From an uncultured Collinsella sp. (GTDB lineage Bacteria > Actinomycetota > Coriobacteriia > Coriobacteriales > Coriobacteriaceae), in the NCBI GenBank assembly GCA_900552145.1, contig URYW01000003.1, positions 6,000 to 69,999 of the forward strand: DNA of 64,000 bases, read 5' to 3'. Shown one piece after another: positions 16,756 through 25,382 of the stretch. A model generated the notes under the pieces. That model ran no database searches, was not told the DNA's origin, and saw only the letters and a program-made list of their open reading frames with translations. Position 1 is the first letter of the stretch. Every line of letters begins with the position of its first letter. A program made the translations under genes and the position numbers.

Positions 16756-17493
16756 ATGGGCTTCTTTGACAAGATGTTCGAGAAGAAAGAGTGCGCGATT
16801 TGCGGTACCGAGCTGGGACTTCTAGGTAAGACAAAAATCAATGAAGGCTACCTGTGCAAAGAGTGCGCCGGCAAGCTCTCCCCCTACTTTCACGGCTATC
16901 GCTCCAGCACCGCGGACGACATCCGTTAGCAACTCGCCTACCGCGAGGCCAACGCCGAGCGCCTGTCTTCGTTCAACCCCACGCGCACGCTTTCTGCCGG
17001 GCGCACCAATATCATGCTCGATGAGGACGCGGGCCTGCTGATCATCACTTCGCAGAGCCGCTGGCGCGACGCCAATCCCGACATCATCGAGTTCTCGCAG
17101 GTACTCGGCTGCGATATGGATATCGACGAACAACGCACCGAGATCTATCGCGAGACCAAGGACGGCGAGCGCGAGAGCTACAACCCGCCGCGCTACGACC
17201 TGGATTACGACTTTAATCTGACCATCCACGTCAACACGCCGTACTTTACCGAGATCAACCTGCGCGTGAACGACTCCACCATCGATCAGCGCGGCTCCAT
17301 CGAATATCGCGAGGCCAAGCGCCAGGCAACCGAAGTCCGCGATGCGCTGGTGCAGCTGCGCCAGGAGACGCGCGACAGCGTCGTGGCCGCCAAAGCCCCC
17401 AAGACCGCGGTGACCTGCCCCTTCTGCGGAGCCAACACCATTCCCGATGCCAGCGGGCGCTGCGAATACTGCGGCGGCGCCATCGGCGCATAG
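16756..17493 (+). pseudogene. DUF4428 zinc-ribbon protein interrupted by an in-frame TAG
   Basis: From ATG 16756 (GGGAGG five bases upstream) the frame gives MGFFDKMFEKKECAIC with a four-Cys zinc ribbon (Cys13, 16, 34, 37), then a TAG at 16927-16929 after 57 residues. The same frame continues without another stop for 188 codons as QLAYREANAERLSSFNPTRT and ends with a second zinc ribbon (CPFCG ... CEYCGG). The family usually reads EQLAYREAN here, so GAG to TAG is the simplest explanation. The 57-residue zinc ribbon could still be made. Next to it are YdjG-like and SPFH genes, the usual partners. Confidence 0.78.
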
Positions 17494-17517
17494 CCTCCGG
17501 CAGCGAAAGGACCGATC

Positions 17518-18840
17518 ATGGCCTTTGAGAGCATCAACTATCAATGCCCCGCGTGTGGCGGCCCCCTTCACTTTGCCAGTGCCGAGCAAAAGCTCGTCTG
17601 CGACTACTGCGATTCTCGTTTTGAAGTCGAAGAAGTCGAGGCCCTCTATCGCGAGCGCCAGGACAAGGCAGATGCCAAAGCCGATGCAGCAGCCGCAACG
17701 CCCAAGCCCGTCGCCGACGACGCGGTGCAGGAACTCGCCCAAAACGCCGGCTACATCTGCTCGTCGTGCGGCGCCGAGCTCGTGTCCGACGGCACCGTCG
17801 CCGTCACCACCTGCCCGTACTGCGGCAACTCCGCCGTGGCGCCCGGCCAGCTCTCTGGCGACTTCTCGCCCGACCTGGTGATTCCGTTTAAGCTCGGGCG
17901 CGATGACGTCACGGCCGCACTCAAGGAACACTACAAGGGCAAGATCTTGCTGCCCAAGAGCTTTGTCACCGGCAACCACATCGACGAGGTCCAAGGTGTC
18001 TACGTGCCGTTTTGGCTCTACGGCGCCCGCGTTGACGGCGAAGTGTACTTTGACGCGACCAACGAGACCGTGACCGAGGAATCCGACCGCACCGTCACGA
18101 CCACCGACCACTACGATGCCTATCGCAAGGGCAATATCTCGTTTAAGCGCGTGCCCGTCGACGGATCATCCAAGATGCCCGACGGCCACATGGACGCCAT
18201 CGAGCCGTTTGACTACGACGCACTGCGTCCGTTCTCGGTCGCATATATGCCCGGCTACATCGCCAACCGTTACGACGAGGACTGCGAGACCTGCAAGGCG
18301 CGCGCCGAGCGCCGTATGGAGGAAAGCACGATCTCGGCCCTGCGCGAGACCGTCGTCGACGAATACGACGATGCCGCGGTCGAAAGCAAGCAGCTCGACT
18401 ACACCTGGGAAGACAGCGACTACGCCCTGTTCCCTGTCTGGATGCTCTCCACCTCGTGGAACGGCAAGAGCTACCTGTTTGCCATGAACGGCCAGACCGG
18501 CCGCTTGGTCGGCGAGCTCCCCTGCTCCAAGCCCAAGCTCGCCATCGCCTCGGTGCTGTTCTTTATGATCGGATTTATCCTCTCCCAGATTCTCTTTATG
18601 GGTGAGAACGCCTTCGATCCGGATTACCTCACCTTTGATATCGAGGGCATCCTCATCAACATCATCGCGCCGCTGATCATCGTGATTATCGGAGACGTGC
18701 TACTGGTAGGCCAGCTCAAGACGGCCAACGAAGCAACCTGTGCCGATGAGTATTGTGGCGAGCTCGACCTGACCGAGAAACACGACACCTTCAGCCACAC
18801 CGAGACCACCGTTGTCATGAAAGACGACAAGGACGACTAA
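17518..18840 (+). CDS. YdjG-like double zinc-ribbon membrane protein
   Basis: This 440-residue protein opens with two TFIIB-type zinc ribbons (CPACGG ... CDYC at residues 10-31 and CSSCG ... CPYCG at about 82-102), followed by a beta-rich domain and two membrane helices near residues 342-364 and 378-398. The layout matches B. subtilis YdjG, which with YdjH and YdjI forms a membrane complex that recruits PspA under envelope stress (established for that organism). The DUF4428 gene lies upstream and an SPFH gene 48 bases downstream, so an operon is likely. GAAAGGA precedes the ATG. Confidence 0.8.
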   Translation: MAFESINYQCPACGGPLHFASAEQKLVCDYCDSRFEVEEVEALYRERQDKADAKADAAAATPKPVADDAVQELAQNAGYICSSCGAELVSDGTVAVTTCPYCGNSAVAPGQLSGDFSPDLVIPFKLGRDDVTAALKEHYKGKILLPKSFVTGNHIDEVQGVYVPFWLYGARVDGEVYFDATNETVTEESDRTVTTTDHYDAYRKGNISFKRVPVDGSSKMPDGHMDAIEPFDYDALRPFSVAYMPGYIANRYDEDCETCKARAERRMEESTISALRETVVDEYDDAAVESKQLDYTWEDSDYALFPVWMLSTSWNGKSYLFAMNGQTGRLVGELPCSKPKLAIASVLFFMIGFILSQILFMGENAFDPDYLTFDIEGILINIIAPLIIVIIGDVLLVGQLKTANEATCADEYCGELDLTEKHDTFSHTETTVVMKDDKDD

Positions 18841-18888
18841 GCAATCCAACCAATACCACCCGGCCTTTGACGAGAAAGGAAGATCACC

Positions 18889-20130
18889 ATGGGACTCTTG
18901 AAAGCTGGATTGGGAGCTGCCGGCGGCGTCATGGCCGACCAGTGGAAGGAATTTATCTACTGCGAATCGATGCCTGCTGACGTCTTGGCCTGCAAGGGCA
19001 GCAAACGTACCGGTGGCCGCAGCTCCAACACGCGCGGCGAGGACAACGTCATCTCCAACGGCTCGGTCATCGCCGTCAACGACGGACAAGGCATGCTCGT
19101 GGTGCAAAACGGCAAGATCATCGAAGTCGCGCTGGAGCCCGGTGAGTTCGTCTTCGATACCGGCAGCGAGCCGAGCGTCTTTAGCGGCAACCTGGGCGAT
19201 TCCATCAAGGAGACCTTCGCCAATATCGGCAGCCGTTTTACCTTTGGCGGCGATGCAGGCAAGGACCAGCGCGTCTACTTCATCAACACCAAGGAGATCA
19301 TCGGCAACAAATACGGCACCGCCTCGCCCGTACCCTTCCGCGTGGTCGATAACAACATTGGCCTGGACGTCGACATCTCCGTGCGCTGCAACGGCGAGTA
19401 TTCGTACCGCATCACCAATCCGCTGCTGTTCTACACCAACGTATGCGGCAACGTGACCGATAGCTACACGCGCGACAAGATCGACAGCCAGCTTAAGTCC
19501 GAGCTGCTCACCGCCCTGCAGCCCGCCTTTGCCAAGATCTCGGAGATGGGCATCCGCTACAGCGCCATCCCCGGCCACACCACCGAGCTCGCCCGTGCGC
19601 TCAACGAGGTCCTCTCTGCCGACTGGCGCGACCTGCGTGGTGTCGAGATCGTGAGCTTTGGCGTCAACTCCATCGCCGCCTCGCAAGAAGACGAGCAGAT
19701 GATCAAGGACCTGCAGAAGGCCGCGGTCATGCGCGATCCCACCATGGCGGCAGCCAACATTGCCAGCGCCCAGAGCGACGCAATGCGCGCGGCAGCCGCC
19801 AACCCCAACGGCGCGATGACCGGCTTTATGGGCATGGGCATGGCGGGCGGCATGGGCGGCATGAACGCCAGCCAGCTGTTCGCCGCCGGCCAGGCACAGC
19901 AGCAGGCTGCCCCACAGCCAGCTCCGGCACCCGCCCCCGCACCGGCTCCTACCACTGCCCCCGCGGCCGGCACGTGGACCTGCAGCTGCGGCGCCACCAA
20001 CACCGGCAAGTTCTGCCCCGAGTGTGGCAGTCCCGCACCCGCCCCGGCACCGGCCAAGTGGTTCTGTCCCAACTGCGGTAGCGAAAACGGCGGCAAGTTC
20101 TGCAGCAACTGCGGAACGCCCAGGCCCTAG
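18889..20130 (+). CDS. YdjI-like SPFH-domain protein with C-terminal zinc ribbons
   Basis: This 413-residue protein has an SPFH (virion-core-like) domain over residues 30-300, a Gly/Met/Ala-rich stretch (about 300-340), a Pro/Ala linker and two zinc ribbons (CSCGATNTGKFCPECG and CPNCGSENGGKFCSNCG). Such proteins assemble on membranes and in Firmicutes belong to the YdjGHI/PspA stress complex. GAGAAAGGA lies before the ATG. No PspA gene is in the window, so its partner would be elsewhere. The Pro/Ala linker shows PAPAPAPAPA runs prone to length changes. Confidence 0.82.
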   Translation: MGLLKAGLGAAGGVMADQWKEFIYCESMPADVLACKGSKRTGGRSSNTRGEDNVISNGSVIAVNDGQGMLVVQNGKIIEVALEPGEFVFDTGSEPSVFSGNLGDSIKETFANIGSRFTFGGDAGKDQRVYFINTKEIIGNKYGTASPVPFRVVDNNIGLDVDISVRCNGEYSYRITNPLLFYTNVCGNVTDSYTRDKIDSQLKSELLTALQPAFAKISEMGIRYSAIPGHTTELARALNEVLSADWRDLRGVEIVSFGVNSIAASQEDEQMIKDLQKAAVMRDPTMAAANIASAQSDAMRAAAANPNGAMTGFMGMGMAGGMGGMNASQLFAAGQAQQQAAPQPAPAPAPAPAPTTAPAAGTWTCSCGATNTGKFCPECGSPAPAPAPAKWFCPNCGSENGGKFCSNCGTPRP

Positions 20131-20210
20131 CCCCTCTATCTGGTAATTGGCGGGGGGTCCGCCACCCCCGCATTTGCTTCTATGGGTTTCGTTCGATGAA
20201 GGAGGACACC

Positions 20211-21053
20211 ATGAAGACGACGTTCAAAAAATCCGTACTCGCATTCCTGACATGCGTTCTGGCGCTCGCCTTTGCCCTGACGGGCTGCAGCGGCGGCGGC
20301 AAGGACCCCAAGGCCAACTTCGTCGGCAGCTGGCAGTACTCGGGTGGAACCTTGGATGGCGAAGAGCTCACCGATGAGTACATGGATATGCTCAAGGAGT
20401 GGGGCCTCAACTGCGTCCTGATCCTCGACGAGGACGGCACAGGCGTCCTCGATATGTTCCTTGAGGTCGCCGACCTGAAATGGGAAGCCAAGGACGCCAC
20501 CACCGTAACGATCACCGCCGAAGATGAGTCGCACGACCTGAAGCTCAAGGACGACAAGCTCGTCCTTGAGGTGGACGGCGACAAGCTTATCTTCACCAAG
20601 TCCGACAAGGATCTGTCCGGTACGGTAAAGAAGGATCGCGAGGCGGCCGAGAAGGAAGAGGAGATCGATGAGGCCGTCGAAGACGACGATGTCCAGAGCG
20701 TCGAAATCTCCCCCGCCGCCACCGTCGCCGATGACGATCTGTGCACCATCACCATCACCGAGAAGTTCAAGGACGACTGGGGCGATATCGGCTTTGTCGT
20801 CAACATCACCAACAAGAGCGACAAGGACCTGACCTTCTACGCTCCTTCCGGCAAGACCAACGTCAACGGCACCATGAAGGAAGCCTGGTTCTCGGCTCAC
20901 CTGATGCCCGGCACCAACGCCACCGAAGAGTTCACCTTCTCGAACGGCACACTCGATAGCCTTGACGACCTCGTCAACACGACCATCGGCATCGATGCCT
21001 ACCTGACCGATTCCTACGAGGACGTCGCCTCCTACAGCGCAACCATCGCGTAA
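20211..21053 (+). CDS. Secreted lipoprotein of unknown function
   Basis: The 280-residue product has a signal KKSVLAFLTCVLALAFALTGC with lipobox LTGC at about residue 23, so it is predicted to be membrane-anchored outside. An acidic segment (KEEEIDEAVEDDD) separates an N-terminal beta-rich half from a C-terminal half with VVNITNKSDKDLTFYAP, which resembles the DUF4352-like Ig fold of telomeric-repeat-style lipoproteins; this is tentative. GGAGG sits five bases before the ATG at 20211, which decides the start over 20196. Possibly co-transcribed with the SPFH gene 80 bases upstream. Confidence 0.75.
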   Translation: MKTTFKKSVLAFLTCVLALAFALTGCSGGGKDPKANFVGSWQYSGGTLDGEELTDEYMDMLKEWGLNCVLILDEDGTGVLDMFLEVADLKWEAKDATTVTITAEDESHDLKLKDDKLVLEVDGDKLIFTKSDKDLSGTVKKDREAAEKEEEIDEAVEDDDVQSVEISPAATVADDDLCTITITEKFKDDWGDIGFVVNITNKSDKDLTFYAPSGKTNVNGTMKEAWFSAHLMPGTNATEEFTFSNGTLDSLDDLVNTTIGIDAYLTDSYEDVASYSATIA

Positions 21054-21106
21054 CGGCAGACACCGATAGCCGCGGATTGGCGGACACATCCGCGCACATG
21101 TTAGGC

Positions 21107-21144
21107 GGGGCCGCAGGAGTTAATCCTGCGGCCCCGTCGTTTTT
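21107..21144 (+). terminator. Terminator after lipoprotein gene
   Basis: GGGGCCGCAGGA and its perfect complement form a 12-base stem with a 5-base loop, followed by GTCGTTTTT on the plus strand. Confidence 0.9.
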
Positions 21145-21170
21145 ATGCCGACAGCACCGCCCATACAAGC

Positions 21171-21211
21171 AGGCCGCCCGCCGTTTTTAGATACGAAACG
21201 GCGGGCGGCCT
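21171..21211. terminator. Second hairpin between convergent genes
   Basis: A 16-17 base stem (AGGCCGCCCGCCGTTT and complement) with a short loop lies 37 bases from the end of the minus-strand response regulator. T tails are weak on both strands. Confidence 0.6.
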
Positions 21212-21247
21212 ATCTTTACGGCGCCGGAACACGGGTGAGCGCACCGA

Positions 21248-21871
21248 CTACGGGCGCTCCATATTGGGGACGATGCTGCCTTCGGTCACCGCATGCACAG
21301 CAAGACGCATGATGTTATCGTAGCCGGTCTTGCTCAGGATCTCCGAGATGCGGCGCTTGATGGTGCCCTCACTCATAAACAGCTCGGCCGCGATCTCGCG
21401 GCGGCTTTTGCCCTCGCAGGCAAGGCGCAAAATCGACAGCTCGACGTCGTCGAGTGCCGCCGTGCCCGAAAAAATGCTCTCGGGCGGCTTGGGAAACGTG
21501 CAATAGCCCGCCAGCGTGGAGCGCATCACGGCGAACAGCTCGTCGATACCGACGTTCTTGTACACAAAGCTATCGACGCCCGCCTCGCGAGCCTGATCGA
21601 CAAAGGTGATCTCGGGCATGCCCGTCATGATAATGATGCGACACTCGGGCAGCTCCTCTTTAATGCGCGCCGCCGCCACGATGCCGTTGGAATCATGCTC
21701 GGTGCATACGTCCATCAGTATCATGTCCGGGCGCTCCCTGAGTACGACGTCGAGGGCTTCGGAAGCGTCGGCGATCGCGGCGACGACGGTCATATCGAGC
21801 TGGTCGCCAACGGAGCGCGCCAGGCTTTCGCGCAGGATGGCCTGGTCTTCGACTATAAGGACGCGGATCAT
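21248..21871 (-). CDS. NarL/LuxR-family response regulator
   Basis: This 207-residue protein has a receiver domain with acidic pocket VEDQ (residues 7-10), phosphoacceptor Asp54 in ILMDV and the conserved Lys in VYKNVG, and a C-terminal LuxR-type HTH (EGKSRREIAAELFMSEGTIK). It should bind DNA when phosphorylated by the kinase encoded immediately upstream; start and kinase stop overlap by ATGA. Targets are unknown. It is the last gene of a three-gene minus-strand operon. Confidence 0.88.
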   Translation of the reverse strand: MIRVLIVEDQAILRESLARSVGDQLDMTVVAAIADASEALDVVLRERPDMILMDVCTEHDSNGIVAAARIKEELPECRIIIMTGMPEITFVDQAREAGVDSFVYKNVGIDELFAVMRSTLAGYCTFPKPPESIFSGTAALDDVELSILRLACEGKSRREIAAELFMSEGTIKRRISEILSKTGYDNIMRLAVHAVTEGSIVPNMERP

Positions 21872-23367
21872 GAGCTTCTCCTTTGAGCTGTGGCGCTGGC
21901 GTTGAGCGGGATGGACACCGCAAGCGTAAAGAGCGGGGCGGCATGGACCTCTAGGCTGCCACCCAGATCTTGCGCGACATGCCTCATACCTGGGATACCC
22001 GTTCCCTCGCGATACGATACGGGTGCAGGCGCGCCGTCGTTAGAAACGACCATCCGCGCGACAGCGCCGTCTTCTGTCCCCTCCTGCCACAGGCGCACAT
22101 GGACCTGATGGGCCTGTGCATGCTTGGTGGCATTGGTCGAGGCTTCGCGGATAATCTGCAAAAATGCTGCGGCGACACGCGCGTCGTTTGGCAGCTCGCC
22201 CTCCACATCGATCTGCACGCTCACTAGGCCAAAGGCATGGACGATATCGCCCAATTGCTCTGCCGGTTCGGTGTCGCCCCCGCTGCGCAGATCGGCAGCG
22301 ATTGAGCGCAGCAGCGGGTCGATCTGCTCGAGTGACTCGTCATCCAGGCGCCCTTCCTCCAGATAACGATGGAGAATGGACAGGCGCTGCCCGATCACGT
22401 CGTGCACGCGAGCGCGCATACGCAGATAGGCCGCATTGTCAGCAACTTTTTTGACTTCTTCGATCTGGGCTTGGAGCTCTTGGCCCGCAAGCTCAAGCAG
22501 GTGGTTGGCTTGCGCTAGGCGATCATGGGCATGCGCATACTCTGTTACATCCAGACCGATAATGCGCTCGAAGAGGCGGCCCGAAACCATAACGTCATCG
22601 TGCACGAACAAGCGAATCTCGGCGGGAGAAACCTCGACCACAACGCGCGCCTCACCAAAGCGGTCCAGATTAATCCGCACACGGTTCCTGCTGCTTTCGG
22701 GCATTTGCATGCTGAGTTTGCGCAGGTCGTTCCATGTACCGCTCATATCGCCTAGGTCGGTGGGCATATGAAGCTCCACCAGGTTTTTGCGCATGCAGCG
22801 GTTCATGAGCAGCGGACGGCCCCTCGGGTCCAGATACAGGATGCCCACGGGAATCACGTTGATGGTCTCGATCGTCGAGAACATGGTGATATCCTCCTGG
22901 CGGTTGCGGACATCCATCAAGAGCGCCGCGATGGAACGGAACAGGAAGAACGCTCCCTCTGCGATAAGGACAACGGTCCACGCCGAGCCCATGGCAAAAA
23001 CCACCGGCGGTGTAACGGTGACAACAAGCAGCAGCTCGACCAGCATGACGGGGCGACGATAGCGCACCATAAGCACCACGCCGTAGGCAAAGATCACGGC
23101 ATTGAGCCACAGCGCTCCGCCCATTGCCCTGGCGCAAACGTCAAGCGGCGCCACCAGATACGAGCCAGACGACGCGAATAAGATGAGCGCCGAAATCATC
23201 AGGTGAAGCACAAGACTCGCCTCGTAGGCGCAAATCACCTTACGGTTATAGGACGAGCGGCGCGATGCGATGAGCGGGACGTGGATCGTCTGCAGACACG
23301 CAGCCAGGGCAAAGACAACATCGAGCGCAACGATTTGGGGAAGAATGAGCGAAATCTGCATCGTCAC
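21868..23367 (-). CDS. Membrane histidine kinase (HisKA_3 type)
   Basis: The 499-residue protein has about six hydrophobic segments in the first 170 residues, a PAS-like middle, and a NarX/DesK-type kinase core: His322 in RVHDVIGQRLS, an N box in REASTNATKHA, and a G box in GTGIPGMRHVAQDLGG. It should autophosphorylate and signal to the overlapping response regulator gene. The GTG at 23367 overlaps the stop of the upstream sensor gene; an ATG six bases later is also possible. The co-encoded membrane sensor probably modulates it. Confidence 0.85.
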   Translation of the reverse strand: MTMQISLILPQIVALDVVFALAACLQTIHVPLIASRRSSYNRKVICAYEASLVLHLMISALILFASSGSYLVAPLDVCARAMGGALWLNAVIFAYGVVLMVRYRRPVMLVELLLVVTVTPPVVFAMGSAWTVVLIAEGAFFLFRSIAALLMDVRNRQEDITMFSTIETINVIPVGILYLDPRGRPLLMNRCMRKNLVELHMPTDLGDMSGTWNDLRKLSMQMPESSRNRVRINLDRFGEARVVVEVSPAEIRLFVHDDVMVSGRLFERIIGLDVTEYAHAHDRLAQANHLLELAGQELQAQIEEVKKVADNAAYLRMRARVHDVIGQRLSILHRYLEEGRLDDESLEQIDPLLRSIAADLRSGGDTEPAEQLGDIVHAFGLVSVQIDVEGELPNDARVAAAFLQIIREASTNATKHAQAHQVHVRLWQEGTEDGAVARMVVSNDGAPAPVSYREGTGIPGMRHVAQDLGGSLEVHAAPLFTLAVSIPLNASATAQRRSS

Positions 23368-25247
23368 TCACCCGCCCTCGGCATCAAGACGATCATGCGC
23401 AGCTGGCCGGGCTCGCCCTCAAGGCGGTATGCCACGTTGCGCCCTTGCAGAGCGCTTTCGAGCTCTTGCGCAGCGGGCGTCTGCGAAAGATCTGCATCAT
23501 CGTTGGAAAAAAGTGTGGCGCGCAGCTCGACACTGCATCGGTCATGGTCGCCCAAGTGATACATAAGCGCCGGATGGTCGGTGGTGTAGGCAAAAAACGC
23601 AAAGTCATACACGCAGTCGTACAGGGCGCTTACCGTACTGGCGTGCAACGGGCGCCGTATGGCGATAATCGAGGCGCAATCGATATCGATGGTGCGCAGG
23701 TCGCTTGCGAGCTCGTTGGCAATGAGCTGAATGCGGTCGCGATCAAAACCGCTCTCCCCGTGCTGTGCCAACGTGAGCGACCCCTTGCGCTTGCAATAGG
23801 CGACGAGCATCTTGGCGCGCTGCAGCATGCGGTAACGCTCGTGCGAAGACGCTTCGTCGGTCAATGGCGGCAGCGAGCTCAACAGGTCGTACATCCCTTT
23901 GAACGCGCGGGCAAGCGCTTGGTCCACGTCTTGGACCAGCAAGGTCTCGGCCTCTTGATCTGCCAGGTGCGTCTTAAGGTCGTAGTCGGCAGCGAGCAGC
24001 TCGTTTTGACGCTGCAGCTCCATGCGACGGTGTGCCAGTTCACGGTTAAGCTCGTTGAGATCCGACACGTCTTGGGCAAGCAGGGCCGATCCGCCCAGCA
24101 GTGGAAAGGCTCGGTACATCACATCGGGATTGGACTCCACGGCAAAGGCATGGGCATGCCCGTGTTCCTGGGCTCGCAGCTCTTCGCACACGCCCGCCGG
24201 CATTGGCTTTGACACCGGCGTGGCATAGACCTCCTGCAGGTCGCGCGTTAGAACTTTGAGGTCAAGCGGCAAGGTGTCGAAGATGCCGGCGATGTCGTGA
24301 TATGACGGAATGACACCACAATCGAGACAGATTTCCATCGCCACCACGCACAAGACGCAATAGATGAGCGAGAAGTTGAGCCTCCATGCCCAGGGCACGC
24401 GCAACGCATATGAGATGGCAAAGAACGCGCCGCCCAGCAGCACGAGCGCCGCCGTGCCCGAGAAACGTTGGATGCGAAAGGACGAGGACCGGCCCACCAG
24501 GATAAAAAAGGCCACAAAGTTAAAGGCCGTCCACACGAGGACGGCGAAATAACCCCAGCCGTACGTGTAATCGTTGCTCCAGGTGTCGCTTGTACGGTCA
24601 AAGTGGAAGACCTGCTGGTGAAAATCGTTGGTGAGCACAAATCCGATAAGCAGGATAGCCACAATCCACAGCGCAGCGCAGTAGCGGCGACCCAGGCGGT
24701 GTTGCTCCAGGCCCGCAAGGCGCAGACCACACAACTGGTAGAGCAGCGGAATGAGTGTCATGGGCACGTAGTACAGGTACCACAGCACGGTGGCATAGAA
24801 CGGCGTGAACGACTTGTACTTGAGAATGACTTCGATCATCCACAGGGCGCAGATGGTGGCGACGGCAACAAGGCGGCGGCGCAGCACATAGTCCAAACAG
24901 CGCAGATAGACCGATACGCCCCAGATCGAAAATATAATTGCGGCGACAAGCAGCGGGAGAGAGCTCGAGTGGGCGAGCGCATCCACGACCTCTTCGGACA
25001 CCTCGCTATAGGCGGGCACGGCGTTAGAAAGCTTGGGGTCGAAGGCGAACAGCGCCGGCAAGACTGCCAAAAGCATGAGGAACAGCGCGGTGATGGCGCC
25101 GGCGATAGCAAAGACGCGGTGGCGGTACACCTGATGTGTTATGCCAACAAGGAATCTCGGCATGGCGAAGAGCCTGCCGCCCCTGGGATCCGCAGCCGGT
25201 GCGGTCCGGGCGGCCGCGTGGCCGATATGTCGCTCGCGGGTACCCAT
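23364..25247 (-). CDS. Membrane sensor protein with 7TM-type N-terminus and degenerate kinase-like C-terminus
   Basis: About 627 residues. Eight or so hydrophobic segments in the first 320 residues resemble the histidine-kinase N-terminal 7TM module; a coiled coil follows (about 390-460), then a cytoplasmic region with YCKRKGSLTL and a domain placed like HATPase but without a readable N box or Gly-rich lid. It is likely an accessory sensor for the kinase that overlaps its stop codon. The start is uncertain: ATG 25247 has no ribosome site but a TACACT box at 25257-25262, so its message may be almost leaderless; ATG 25163 is the alternative. Confidence 0.7.
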   Translation of the reverse strand: MGTRERHIGHAAARTAPAADPRGGRLFAMPRFLVGITHQVYRHRVFAIAGAITALFLMLLAVLPALFAFDPKLSNAVPAYSEVSEEVVDALAHSSSLPLLVAAIIFSIWGVSVYLRCLDYVLRRRLVAVATICALWMIEVILKYKSFTPFYATVLWYLYYVPMTLIPLLYQLCGLRLAGLEQHRLGRRYCAALWIVAILLIGFVLTNDFHQQVFHFDRTSDTWSNDYTYGWGYFAVLVWTAFNFVAFFILVGRSSSFRIQRFSGTAALVLLGGAFFAISYALRVPWAWRLNFSLIYCVLCVVAMEICLDCGVIPSYHDIAGIFDTLPLDLKVLTRDLQEVYATPVSKPMPAGVCEELRAQEHGHAHAFAVESNPDVMYRAFPLLGGSALLAQDVSDLNELNRELAHRRMELQRQNELLAADYDLKTHLADQEAETLLVQDVDQALARAFKGMYDLLSSLPPLTDEASSHERYRMLQRAKMLVAYCKRKGSLTLAQHGESGFDRDRIQLIANELASDLRTIDIDCASIIAIRRPLHASTVSALYDCVYDFAFFAYTTDHPALMYHLGDHDRCSVELRATLFSNDDADLSQTPAAQELESALQGRNVAYRLEGEPGQLRMIVLMPRAGE

Positions 25248-25313
25248 AGTGCTTTTAGTGTACCGACAGATGGGTCGAAAAAGCGGGCCGCATGTCCCAA
25301 AATCCGCAGACGG

Positions 25314-25354
25314 CAAGGCGCCCGGCAAGCATTAACTGCTCGCCGGGCGCCTTG
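25314..25354. terminator. Hairpin between sensor gene and GH1 gene
   Basis: CAAGGCGCCCGGC and its complement (13-base stem, extended by AGC/GCT) close a 7-base loop 28 bases after the GH1 stop. No clear T run on either strand. Confidence 0.6.
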
Positions 25355-25382
25355 GTCAGGAGGCTACGGTTATCGGGAAAGC

